From Schistocephalus solidus (Eukaryota; Platyhelminthes; Cestoda; Diphyllobothriidea; Diphyllobothriidae), in contig WEDG01005179.1 in NCBI GenBank assembly GCA_017591395.1, forward strand, positions 124,001 through 188,000: a stretch of 64,000 nt of DNA. Direction: 5' to 3'. Below the pieces are notes generated by a model, which was given only the letters and a program-made list of their open reading frames with translations, did no database searches and had not been told where the DNA came from. Both the position numbers and the translations under genes were made by a program. Below are positions 12,308 through 23,640 of the stretch, one piece after another (the first letter of the stretch is position 1; each line of letters begins with the position of its first letter).

Positions 12308-12879
12308 GTGAGTCAACTTTCAATTCCCTATTTGTACATATGAGTTTTGGGGTCAAAAAATAGTAACTCGGGCTGTTGACGAGGCCAATTGCTATGAGCC
12401 ATCTGGGTTGAACATAGTTGAAAAAGAGCAGACAATGAAAAACAATTACAGTGATATTTAGGAGAAAAAAACTGTCGCCCTTGGGGGCGGGGGGTTCGAC
12501 GTGGGGCGTCGCGTAGATCCCCTTGATCATCACCGATCTGCGGAAGATGCAGTCAGACACTCCCTTGCTGGTTGCAGAGTCCCCTGAGTAAATTCAAGGC
12601 AGAAATATCCACCTAGTTCATCCTCGGTCCGTTGCGGTTCAAACCACGGGAGAAGGCTCTTAGACCGCATGGACTATGGACACCAGATTCGTCTGATGTG
12701 AACGCTCACTTTGTTACCAACGTCTGCCGATAGTTAAGCAGGGAAGACCTCGGGGACCTCCGAATGCGAATTATGGGAGTGTGAGCCCGCGAATAAACAT
12801 AATAAACATAAAGAAATGTTACTCAAATATAGCTAGTAGTATTATAAATACCGTATTTCTTAAGTCTCCCTTGGAGCTT

Positions 12880-13390
12880 TCACTTCCAGTTGTAGCTCCC
12901 ACAATTATATCGATCTAAATTTCGCTGAAAAGCCTCCAGGGATTCCGACATAACAGCATCCAGAGGAAGATTATTCCAAGCTTTGACTACTCTTTTGGAG
13001 AAGAAGTACTTACGAGTGTCAAGCCTAGTTCCAGTCACACGTAATTTGAGAGGATGACCACTCAAGTTCATTATTGTTGCTCACTCTAAGAAATCACCTG
13101 GGAAAAGACAACAGTCCTGAACGCCTAGTATGCGGAATGTTAGTATCTGGTCTCTCTGGAGCTGTCTACAGCTCAAAGGGAAAGATATTGAGATTCAACA
13201 GCTGAGTTTCCTAAGGCTTTGAGCCATGTCCAAGGACAAATTTGTTTGCTCGCCTCTAGACCGTTTCGAGGATGTTGATGTCCTTCGCCGTCCAGGGTCT
13301 CCAAGCTTGGATAGTGGACTGCAACTGTGGCTGCACGAAGGTTCGGAAGACTTTGGTGAAGCAGTCAGTATTGAAGGCTGAAAAAAACTC
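12880..13390 (-). pseudogene. CR1-like LINE fragment, RT C-terminus, inserted antisense
   Basis: Read on the minus strand from 13390, several frames give DCFTKVFRTFVQPQLQ, IQAWRPWTAKDINILE and then the frame at 13071-12880 with TRLDTRKYFFSKRVVKAWNN LP. These match the C-terminal end of CR1-type reverse transcriptases. In-frame stops and a shift near 13080 show it is dead. It lies antisense between the two halves of a CR1-like element on the + strand, so it inserted later. The minus-strand 3' tail runs to about 12785, near repeated TTTATG units. Confidence 0.72.
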
Positions 13391-13594
13391 GTTTGACGAG
13401 GCACAGCATCGATATCGTTGAATTCGCTACATTTGCGCGATGAAGGACGGTTTAAGCGAGGGCGTGATCCAGACTCCCAGGGCCTTTCGGAAACGTTTGC
13501 ACTATAAAATTATATATACTTCTCGCCTTCATTTTAAAGGATAGAATAACTTCGCCTGAAGCCTTCCAAGTCACCGTGTTCAGATAGAATTCAT

Positions 13595-15260
13595 GCGCAT
13601 GCCCTTCGAGAGTTGGCTGGTTTCGATGATGTTCCAAAAGTCCATGGAAGCGTGCGAACTACCGCAGGAATGGAAAACTGCCCTTACTTTCCCCGATCCA
13701 CAAAGGAGGTTCCAAGCTGGAGTCGTAAAATTACCGTCCCATTAATTCAACCTGTATTTTGTGTAAGGTCATGGAAAATTTAATAAGAGACATAAAATGA
13801 AGTATCTGGAGCAGAAGAACATATTCTATGCTGCCCAGCATGGCTTTTCGCCCTGGTCACTCATGTCTTACGAGTGGACTTTACTCGCGGGAAAAATGAA
13901 CAAAAGCCATAGACTAAGGCCACCCAAATGATGGCATTTTCTTCGACTTCAAGAAGGCGTTTTCAAGTGTACCTCATCGGCGACTGTTTCCAAAAATTTT
14001 GCAATGTGATATCCCGAGTAACTTTTTAAATGGATAAAATGTTTCCTGTCATGCAATTTGAAAAAAAACTTTTTGGCATCACTGAATTCGAGTGGGTAGC
14101 AGTAGAAAGTGATTTTACGCAGTGTTCAGTCTTTGGTCCTCTTCTGCTCCTCGTTTATATAAATGACCGCACTCATAACTTTGACTGTGATACCATCATG
14201 ATTTAAAAATCTCGAAAACGATTAGCTCTGTTGAAGATGCGCAGAAACTACAAAAACCTTGACAAATTGGCCGTCTGGTCCGGCAAGTGGCTTCAAACGT
14301 TTAATATACCCAAATGGGTAGTCTTACGCTTTGGAATCTGGAATAAGACGTTTCCCCAAACACCAGTACTACCTGAACGGAATTCCATTAAAAGAAGATA
14401 CATAAAAAGATCTAGGTATCAGGACAGCATTCCACCCAATTCCCTCCAAACACTCTCAACAAGCCGTCCAAAAGGTGATGAGCATCATGCACTGGATTAG
14501 GCCCGCCTTAACCATCTTTCATCCCGAACTTTTTTCGTGGATCTTCATTTACTTTAGTTAGACAGTATTTGGTAATACAGAATGCCAGCATGGATGCCCT
14601 GGATGAAAGAAGACAGTGATTCCATCGAGCAGGTGCAAATAAGGGCCACAAAATTGGTGGACGGTCTTATGATCCTGTAATATCCCGAAAGAATTATGAA
14701 GCTTAACATGTTTCCTTTATCCTATAGATAAATGGGATGTGACCTGCTATTGACATTCCGAATTATCCACGGTCATGCCTGTTCGCTGAAAGTCAAATAT
14801 TTATTTGAGTTTACAAACATGACTGACCTGTGCGGTCATCCATATAAGGTCAAACGTGTATGTATGTGTCAAGATCAACGAAACTTTTCTTTCAGTCAGC
14901 GAGTGGCTCAACCATGGAACTCACTTCCAAGTGAAATAATGACGTCTAACACCATGGATTTGTTCAAAAAGCAGTTAGACTGCTTAATTTTTGGGAAATC
15001 GATGACTCGCCCTGCAGGACTATCTTCAGCCAACCATTAAACTTTACTTCAGGATATCAATTTATTTGTATCGTATCACTACACGTTAGACGTAAAATGT
15101 TTAACTGTATTTTATGTTGACTTTGTATACTTTAAGTCACTTTATTGAGGGAAGTAGGCTTTCGCCCTTGAGCTCCCTATTCACTTGCATTTATAATTTC
15201 GATTTGTAAATTAGTAGTTCAACTAGGGTTACGCCTGTAACCCTCAAAATATACAATATT
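13595..15260 (+). pseudogene. CR1-like LINE remnant, reverse transcriptase part
   Basis: In shifting + frames one can read LPQEWKTAL and IHKGGSKLE, then NYRPINSTCILCKVMENL, the motif A region FFDFKKAFSSVPHR at about 13937, and SVFGPLLLLVYIND at about 14130. Next come LDKLAVWSGKWLQTFN at about 14260 and the C-terminal HPYKVKRV with FSQRVAQPWNSLPSEI at 14840-14950. The aspartate-rich FADD box is lost. Stops and frameshifts are frequent. The C-terminal frame ends at 15040, and the likely 3' UTR continues to about 15260. Confidence 0.75.
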
Positions 15261-16200
15261 TCCAATGTTAAAAACTTGTAAGAGACGAACAATCTAAGTG
15301 ATAGCCATACGGAGAAGAGCACAATTTATTGATATAGAAGGTGTAAGAAATCCTCCATTGCTCCAGAGATATGCCTTCCTTTCACGGTTGGAGCGTTCTC
15401 ATACTGCGAACGTAGTCGTAGATCTGGACAAGAGGATTTAACTGGATTTGGATGGGTTGGATTTACCCGAAATACTGCTGACGAAGAGTAAAGTTCTGCG
15501 TTCAGGAAAGCAAACTAATTTTGGTTGATGCATGGGTGGAAGAGAATAAAAGTATATTATTCCCGAGTGATAACAAATTCAAATAAATTAGATGGAACGG
15601 AAAATCTGGCCTGATCATTATGGTCAACTGCAACGCTTTGATACCTAAGTACGAGAGTATGTCGCAGTTTTTTTCAGTGCTTTGTATGTTTCTAAGATAT
15701 ATTTTATGGTTTCAGCGCTGTTTGCTATATTTTGTGTCGTAAATTAGTCTGACGCTTTGGGCTTCATAAAGACAACTTGTGGAATGATTCGTATGATCTG
15801 GCATGAACAGGGACGTCAAAGTTTGGTCACATTCGTTTCTGAGTTGCTACCGAACAAGGTGCGGCTCCATATCAAGTTTTCACCAGGCACCTTACTCAGC
15901 CCCAACGCACGACTCAACCGTGTGTATTAAGATGTCATAGGTCCCTTTGCCTCAATTCAATGTTTTCATACCAGTTAGGTGCCTTGCACGTGTCGAGTCT
16001 ATCGTACGATCTGGTGGTTTCCTGCTGCACGTGGGCCTCAGCCGTTTATCATTGGGCTCTGGATTCCGGAAAGTCTTTGATAATATGATTCAAAATGTAC
16101 ATGTTAATTACTTCGTCCGGTGCCTTAAAACACTTCACGGTTGTGGACACCCCTACAGGCTCTTTTAGCCGCACATTTGCTGACACACTGGGTGTATAGC
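15261..16200. other. Unassigned region between LINE and PLE remnants
   Basis: No protein similarity or repeat relationship recognised. One open frame at 15947-16168 (+) has no features I can place. Confidence 0.3.
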
Positions 16201-16269
16201 ATTTGTGCTGCCTTACACCTTTCCATTAAATTATTTGCACTAGGACATGACCCCATCTCCCCGGAAGAC

Positions 16270-16850
16270 TAAACTGGATGCGAATCGTCGAACGTATGGC
16301 AGCAGTATGGAGAAATGACGCGAATTCTCAAGTTGCGGCTCATTTGGCGAGACAGCCACACATTTAATTTCGATGAGGCCGAAATGTTCATGAGGTGTGA
16401 CAATCGTGTGAGTCCTGATTTGCTTAAATCATGGTTTAAAGGCCTCCAATATATTAACAAGTGCAATGAACTTCCGAATAAATATGCGGTGCTGAGACTC
16501 AGCTTGGTCAAAGCAATCAGTCACTCGGGGAGCGCAGAGACCTATTTTACAGTGTTAATGCGGGTGAGCTGAGTGGCCGAGCATCGATCATGGCAATCTC
16601 CACCGTGGGCGATGAACTTTCCGGCAATACCACCTGCGTGCCAGCCACCAAGCAATTGGTGCACCAGAGGGTAATCCTCCTCCATGAAAAAGGAGACGTT
16701 GATTATACTAGGCATGGAATGCCATAGCGACTACATCATATAAACACTGCTAGGTCCTGTTTACGAAGTCACCCTATTTGAAGTTGTCTCTGAAGATGGG
16801 TTAAAGTTTGAATCCGAAACTTCAGGGGAATAAAGCCATTGCCCAACAAA
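16270..16850 (+). mobile_element. Penelope-like element 3' end (GIY-YIG C-terminus and UTR)
   Basis: The + frames give NDANSQVAAH followed by HTFNFDEAEMF, then DNRVSPDLLKSWFKG, INKCNELPNKYAVLRLSL and SHSGSAE. This matches the C-terminal part of the GIY-YIG endonuclease domain of Penelope-like retroelements. A frameshift lies near 16340. The downstream UTR contains TATAAACACTGC and a hairpin with hammerhead-like core at 16790-16825. The 5' reverse transcriptase part is missing, as in most 5'-truncated insertions. Confidence 0.68.
16790..16825 (+). other. Hammerhead-like hairpin in PLE 3' region
   Basis: CTGAAGA, then GGGTT-loop-AATCC able to form a 5-bp stem II, then GAAAC. This is the order of the conserved hammerhead core (CUGANGA - stem II - GAAA). 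PLE terminal repeats are known to encode such ribozymes. The outer CTGAA and TTCAG are also complementary, so a simple two-stem hairpin is an alternative. A cleavage site and stems I and III were not demonstrated. Confidence 0.35.
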
Positions 16851-17239
16851 TGCGATCTACTTATTCTCAATTACTTCCTGGGACTCGAATTTTCGCGTGT
16901 ATCGAGAGATAGTGCTTGCCCTTACCGGGAGTTTCCCTTAAGCAGCGTAGGGAAAATCATTTGATTCGCAGGCAGCTTTCCTGATTGATACAGGCCAATC
17001 AATAGTCGCATGAAAGGTTACGCACTATGAATTTAATTGCACTCAAGCAGTCATCTTCCACAGGATCAACGATCTGTTTACCAGAAAATCCCTTTGTGCG
17101 CCTTTTTAGCACGCGTGAGGATTTCAATGGAATCAACCGAATATTTTGGGACCCAGACCATCAACATAACATTATAAGGTTTGAGGGGTGTAGGGTAATA
17201 GTTAGGGGCAGCACCACACAGCTTGCATTTGGTCGCTCC

Positions 17240-20200
17240 ATTTGTCTCGTACAGGTGGTGAATGCTCCTGTGGCCGCCTCTAACTGGTACCCAACTCTCA
17301 CCTGTGGCTCCTCGAAGTTGGGTTCTTCCCAGCGGCCACACCCCGGGCAACTGTCATGACCGGCGGGCTAAACCAGGTGAGGGTCTCCGGTGTTGTGTGT
17401 GCCTCCACACCCGGTATGTCTGACTCCCGAACTTCCCACCTCCCCCCACTCAAAAAGTCATACGGTGGGGGGCGACAGCAACCCCGTAGGCGGCCCCAGA
17501 CTAACTCGGGTCGTGCTCCCACTAAAAACAAATCCGTGACCCATAGTGGAGTTCGGCAGCCGTCTGGGATGTCCGAGCAGCCCTATTTAGGGATAGCACT
17601 GCTTGCCTCCTCGCGGAGGAAGGGGCTAGAAAATGTGCCCTAAAGAAATGCTGGGTCTCACGTCTTCTGTAGCCGGCCGCAGCTCACAGATCGCAAACTA
17701 CGCGGTCGTAAAACTCAAACAAACAACAATACCCCGTCCCCACCCCCCTCGACTTACTCTCCAGGCTTCTCGGGTGAGTCCACTCACACTAGCCGCCTGG
17801 AATTTTCGTTCCCTTTTAGGCAATCCTTGGAGCAACCGGCCGAAACGAAGGACGGTGCTAGTCGCTCGGGAACTGGCGCGCTACAAGGTGGACATTTCTG
17901 CTCTCAGCGAGACCCGATTCTCTGAGCAGGGTCAGCTGGCGGAGGTGGGGGCCGGCTATACCTTCTTCTGGAGCGGCCGGCCAAAGGCAGAGCGACGCGA
18001 TGCTGGTGTTGCCTTTGCCATTCGTAACGACATCGTGGGACACCTGCCCTGTCTGCCGCAGGGTATCAATGATCGCCTGATGAGCCTTCGTCTGCCTCTT
18101 CGGGGAGACCAGTTCGCCACCATCGTCAGTGCTTACGCTCCCCCAATGACGAGCTCTGATGCAACGAATGACGAATTCTACAAGGACCTGCACGCCCTGT
18201 CTATGACTGTGCAGAAAGAGGACAAGTTAATTGTCCTTGGTGACTTCAACGCCCGCGTCGGGATGGACCACGCTGCCTGGCAGGGAGTGCTGGGTCCCCA
18301 CGGTCTCGGTAGCTGTAACGAAAACGGCCTCCTTCTTCTGTACACTTGTGCGGAACACCGTCTCCTGCTGACCAACACCTTTTCCGCCTTCCGACGCGGG
18401 AGAAGGCCACTCGGATGCACCCTCGGTCGCGGCGCTGGCATCTGCTGGACTATATTCTCGTCCGAGGCGAGATCGACAGGAGGTGCTGCTAACCAAGGCC
18501 ATCCGCGATGCCGATGGTTGGACATATCACCGCCTCATCATCTCCCAGATGAGGCTCCGACTGCAACCCCGACGAAGGCCCCAAGGTAAGAGGCCGCCAT
18601 GTAAGTTAAATACTGTTTTATTAAATTTGCCTGCTCACTGTTTTGATTTCAGTAACCAAATAACCGAGAAACTGGAGGACCTGCCTGCTCCAGATGATAA
18701 CGCTACCATGGAGACACGATGGTGTCAACTGCGAAATGTCATCCAGTCCACCACCCACGATGTCCTCGGACGCGCACGCCGTCGACACCAGGACTGGTTT
18801 GACGACAATGACGCCGACATCAGCAACTTTCTCGCGGAGAAGAATGGACTACACAAAGCCTACATGGATCTTCGGACTGACGCCACCAAAGCAGCCTTTT
18901 TAGGATGCCATCCACTTGTACAACAACGGCTTTGGGAGATGCAGGATACCTGGATGATTCGAAAGGCTGAGGAAATCCAGGGGTATGCGGACCGCAATGA
19001 AATGAAAAACTTTTTCAAAGCCATCAAGGTCATCTACGGCCCGTGTATCAAGGGGTCCGCACCGCTGCTCAGCTCTGACGGCACAACACTGCTGACAGAG
19101 AAATCGCAAATTCTGAAGCGCTGGGCCGCGCACTTCAGAATTGTCCTTAATTGCTCATCAGCCATCTCCGATGCTGCCATTGACCGGCTACCTCAAGTGG
19201 ACACGAACAATGACCTGGATCTGCCACCTTCCCTACCAGAAACCATCCGGGCCGTGCAGCAGATTTCCAGCGGTAAAGCACCGGGATCCGACGCAATCCA
19301 ACCGGAAGTCTACAAGCACGGTGGGCCCCGGCTGATGGCAGAACTCACAACACTCTTCCAGGAGATGTGGCGCCAAGGACAAGTTCCTCAGGATTTCAAA
19401 GACGCGACCATCGTCCATCTCTACAAACGGAAGGGGAACCGGCAACTCTGTGATAATCACAGAGGCATCTCGTTGCTCAAAATTGCCGAGAAGATCTTCG
19501 CCCGTGTCCTTCTTAATCGCCCTAACGGTCACCTAGAGCAGGGCCTGCTCCCAGAAAGCCAATGTGGCTTCCGCCGAGACCGCGGAACAACCGCTATGAT
19601 CTTTGCCGCCCGCCAGCTACAAGAGAAGTGTCAGGAGATGCGAACGCACATTTACACTACCTTCGTGGATCTAACGAAAGCCTTTGACACGGTGAATCGT
19701 GATGGACTGTAGAAAGTAATGCAGACATTTGGTTATCCTGAGCGGTTCACGCACATGGTGCGTCAGCTTCATGACGGGATGATGGCGCGCGTCACTGACA
19801 ACGGGACGGTATCCGAAGCATTCGCAGTGACCAACGAAGTGAAGCAGGGCTGCGTACTGGCCCCCACCCTATCCAGTTTCATGTTCTCGGCTATGCTGAT
19901 GGACGCCTACCGTGATGAGCAGCCTGGTTTCCGCATCGCCTACAGAACTGACGGGCACCTTCTTAACAGTCGTCGTATGCAGGCTCCAACGCGCGTGTCT
20001 ACGACTACAGTCCATGACTTGCTCTTCGCGAACGACTACGCCCTTAACACCCTGACGGAGGAGGACATGCAAAGGAGCATGGACATCTTCGCCGAAGGCT
20101 GCGCCGATTTTGGATTAACAATCAGTACAGCCAAAACGGTTGTCATGCACCAGCTGCCACCCAGCGCGGAATACAATGCTCCTCGAATCAATGTCAACGG

Positions 20201-21707
20201 TGCTCAACTCGAAAAACGAGGAAACCTTCGCTTATCTAGGAAGCACGATGTCGCGCAACACGAGAATCGATAACGAGGTTGCCCAACGGATCTCCAAAGC
20301 TAGTCAGGCCTTCGACCGGCTGCAGGCCTCCGTGTGGAATCGCCACGGTATTCACCTGAACACCAAACTGAAGATGTACAAGGCCGTCGTCTTAACGACA
20401 CTCCTTTACGGAGCGAAACACTGGACCATCTACTCGAACCAAGCCAGGAAGCTGAATCACTTTCATCTCAGCTGCCTCCGCAGAATACTGAAGTTGAGAT
20501 GGCAAGACAGGATCCCGGACACAGAAGTCCTGGAGCGGACCGGAATCCTCAGCATCCATGCCATGCTGAGGCAAGTGCAACTGCGGTGGAGTGGCAACTT
20601 GGTAAGAATGGATGACGAGCGACTACCCAAACGACTTTTATACGGAGATGTCGCTACGGGTTCTCGCCGGCAGGGAGGTCAAAAACGACGCTAAAAGGAC
20701 ACTTTGAAGAAATCGCTGAAGCAACTGCAAATCAACTCGGCGACCTTGGAGGACCTCGGCCAGGATAGACCGGCATGGAGAAGATCAGTGAAAACTGGTT
20801 CAGCAATCTATGAGGCCAACCGGATCGCCGCCGCCAAGGCCAAAAGAGCGGCACGAAAGTCACCAGCGCCCCGGATCAACACCGCCAATGCCCAGGCCCT
20901 GCCAACATGCCCGTGCTGTCAACGCATCTTCCGCGTGCGAATCGGCCTTATTGGACATCTTCGGACGCAATGCACCGACAATCCGAAAATTCCAATTTCT
21001 ACGTCAAATTCTGCCAACCCTCCTTCTGACTCCCCACCCTCACTCCTGGCATCAATTCCATTACTCCCACCATCATAAAGACCACATCCCTCTACTCATC
21101 ACCTGTTATTCCCCCCACCGCAACCACCACCGCCTTCGCCTTCACTACCACCACCACCATCAGCGATGGGGAATCTCTCCTAAGCTGTACTCAATGCGAC
21201 CGCACATTCACCTCACGCATCGGCCTGGTCGGTCACTTGCGAATACATCGTACAGAGATCGGTGAGCCAGTGCCTGGAGTACTATCACACAGCAGAGATC
21301 GTCGCCTCCACTGCTCGCACTGTCCTCGCGCATTCACTCATCGCATGGGCCTATTCGGTCACATGCGCATCCATGACAGTGGAATTCACCACAATGCCGA
21401 CAACACCGATACACCATGCACACCCTCCGCTGCTGCCATTCTTAGCGCCCCTGCCACCCCCACTCCCATGAATGACATCGCCCCAGCCTCTACGGATTTC
21501 TCCTGCTCACACTGCGCCCGCAACTTCAACTCACGCATCGGCCTGGTCGGTCACCTGCGAATCCATCGCACGGAGGCTGGTGAACCAGTGCCTGGGGCTC
21601 CGACATACAGTTGACGCGCCCGCCTTCACTGCCCTCACTGCTCCCGCACATTTACACACCGCATGGGCCTATTAGGACACATGCACCTCCACGACAACCT
21701 CCGGTAA
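17240..21707 (+). pseudogene. RTE-like LINE ORF: endonuclease, RT, five C2H2-type fingers; inactivated
   Basis: This is a nearly full-length non-LTR retrotransposon. A leader with an open frame at 17356-17643 is followed by the AP-endonuclease ([43 protein letters not shown]) at 17790-18415. Compensating frameshifts lie near 18415 and 18480. The frame 18483-19712 holds the linker and RT start (NHRGISLLKIAEKIFARVL, LPESQCGFRRDRGT, TTFVDLTKAFDTVN). A TAG at 19710 sits where Trp is expected (RDGL*KVMQ). RT continues at 19719 (EVKQGCVLAPTLSSFMFSA). The catalytic box reads LLFANDYA at 20022-20045, with Asn for the first Asp. A frameshift near 20225 leads to the C-terminal RT region ([21 protein letters not shown]), ending in a stop at 20692-20694. 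After it come five Zn-finger motifs up to the stop at 21705. Damage shows this copy cannot transpose, although the frames are otherwise well preserved. Confidence 0.85.
20900..21707 (+). other. Zinc-finger array at the C-terminus of the LINE ORF
   Basis: Five motifs can be read: CPCCQRIFRVRIGLIGHLRTQC-type (C2HC, about 20909), CTQCDRTFTSRIGLVGHLRI H (about 21187), CSHCPRAFTHRMGLFGHMRI H (about 21315), CSHCARNFNSRIGLVGHLRI H (about 21504) and CPHCSRTFTHRMGLLGHMHL H (about 21627). The last four have exact C-x2-C-x12-H-x3-H spacing. Fingers 2+3 and 4+5 are a duplicated pair, with RTEIGEPVPG and RTEAGEPVPG as linkers. Frames shift between fingers 1 and 2, and a TGA precedes finger 5. Confidence 0.75.
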
Positions 21708-23170
21708 AACCACCGGAGGCTAAGCTACATCAGCGCACACTACCTACACCAATACATCGACAACACCCTCACAATCACCATTTACCAGAGTATATCACGG
21801 TTTTCCTAGAAACCGTGGCTGGGAAATCTGCCAATCTGACGCTTCCACCAGACCACGCCGTCGGCTCAGTTTATGTGCTGTGTGTGTCGAGTGGCTGACC
21901 AGTGGACTGGGAGTCAGATGGCGATGGCTGCTCCATATCCCCTGAGTTTGTGAATCCTGGTGTGTGCGTTATGGGGCCAGGTCGTGCTGTGGCGCGCGAA
22001 GACGGGTGCGCCGATCCGTCAGTCAATGCGCCCACTCCCACATCAGGCAACTGACCGGCTCGGACAGTGTCTGATGGTGGGGGTTGGGGAGAGAGTGAGG
22101 TCAACAGCTCAGCGCATGTTCCTCACTTTAAACAATCTGACGCCCTTAAAACTATCACGGTGCGCTAAAAGCCGTGGCTTGGAAGGTTGCCAACTGACGG
22201 GATAACTCGGACCGTGTGGTCAGCCCAATGTGTGTTTTATGTGAAGTGGCTGACTGGCGGACTGAGAGTCAGGCTGCAATGGCTCCTTCTTAATGTGGTC
22301 TTTATGGCACTCCCACTCTGTGGGATCCGAGCCAGGTGTGGTGGTAGGCCCAGGGGCGGCTCCGGCCGCACCAGCCACCTGCGCCCTCTCCCATCTCCGG
22401 TCTTCTTGACTGTGTCATGAGAATGGGCTCAGGTGGGGGGAGGAGAAGTGAGTGCGGTAACGTTGAGTGCCACGGTGGGAAGGTTGCCAACTGACAATTA
22501 CACTCAGACCTCGCAGTTAGTCCAATGTGTGTTGTGTGGAGTGGCTGACTGGTGTACAGGGAGTCAGGCTGCGATGGCTCCTTCTTAACGTGACCTCTGG
22601 CTATCTCACACATGTGAGATGTAAGCCGTTCAACCCCCTGTTGTGTGAAATCCTGGTGATTGTGTTTGGGGGGCCAGGTCGTGTACGTAGTACACGTAGA
22701 CGAGGTCACCAGCAGCTGCGCCCACTTCCGCATCAGACAACTGACCGGCTCGGACAGTGGTCTGATTGTGGGGGTGGGGGCGAGAGTGAGGTCGAGAGCT
22801 CAGCGTATTTTTCCTCACTATAAAACAATCTGACGCGCTTGAAACTATCACGGTGCGCTAAAAGCCGTGGCTTGGAAGGTGGCCAATTGACGGGATAACT
22901 CGGACCGCGTGGTCAGCCCAATGTGTGTTTTGTGTGGAGTGGCTGACTGGCGGACTGAGAGTCAGGTTGCAATGGCTCCTTCTTAATGTGGCCTTTATGG
23001 CACTCCCACTCTGTGGGATCTGAGTCAGGTGTGGTGGCACGCCCAGGGGCGGCTCCGGCCGCGCCAGCCACCTGCGCCCTCTCCCATCTCCGGTCTTCTT
23101 GACTCTGTCTTGACACCAGTTTCAGGTGGGGGAGGAGGAGAGAGTGCGGTAGCTGCAGCGTAAGGCTACT
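21708..23170 (+). repeat. Duplicated 3' region of the RTE-like LINE
   Basis: Two copies of a roughly 650-690 bp unit are present. The block beginning GTGGCTGACCAGTGGACTGG at 21891 returns at 22541. The block beginning AAACTATCACGGTGCGCTAA at 22149 returns at 22843. Each unit contains GAGTCAGGCTGCAATGG-type sequence, GGCACTCCCACTCTGTGGGAT and CTGACCGGCTCGGACAGTG. Copies differ by scattered changes and small indels. Related dispersed segments occur at about 5.1 and 46.6 kb. Confidence 0.65.
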
Positions 23171-23272
23171 ATCACTCAAAACTAATTCACGCGCAAGTCA
23201 CCGTCCCTGCACCACCTGGTGTGGAGCATACGGTGGACCTCGTCAAAATCGACGGTCGAACTGCCATAAGGT

Positions 23273-23640
23273 TTGAGAACGTCTGACGAAATATTTTCAG
23301 AGTGCCTTTTGTCATGCCTTGGAGGGTGCAACACGGGTGAATTTGTTGGGAGGGTATTTTATGCTCTCTTTGATGATGAGTTAAATGTCAAACTTAAGCT
23401 GAAAGGTATAAAAACAAATGAAGGCCCAGGCGGTTCAAAGGTGTATTATGTAATTAAGGGTACGTTATAGACAAAATCGGTAAATAATTCCTAAATAGAG
23501 GTGTACGTTCTCTGGAAAAATAGTGGTAGGGTTTGTTTTAAGAATTGGAGGCCGAAAGATGTCGCTGCATGCACTAAGCAAACGGCGCAACAGACCTGGA
23601 GTGAATTTGACTGTTAGTTTTTTTCGTGTCTGCATATGCG
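23273..23640 (+). pseudogene. Fragment resembling DUF4806 domain (low confidence)
   Basis: The frame at 23273-23470 reads ECLLSCLGGCNTGEFVGRVF then YALFDDELNVKLKLKG. A second frame near 23526-23611 reads RVCFKNWRPKDVAACTKQ. Together they resemble the GG..FVRR.L..LF.DEL....W.G and F..L...DVI pattern I associate with DUF4806-type proteins. The pieces are separated by about 110 bases with stops, perhaps an intron or decay; no clean splice in frame was found. It could be chance similarity. Confidence 0.25.

Noticed and set aside
18588..18652. Intron within the RTE-like LINE (GTAAGT ... TTTCAG)
   Set aside because: The reading frame continues through it with sequence that fits the linker region, so splicing is not needed.
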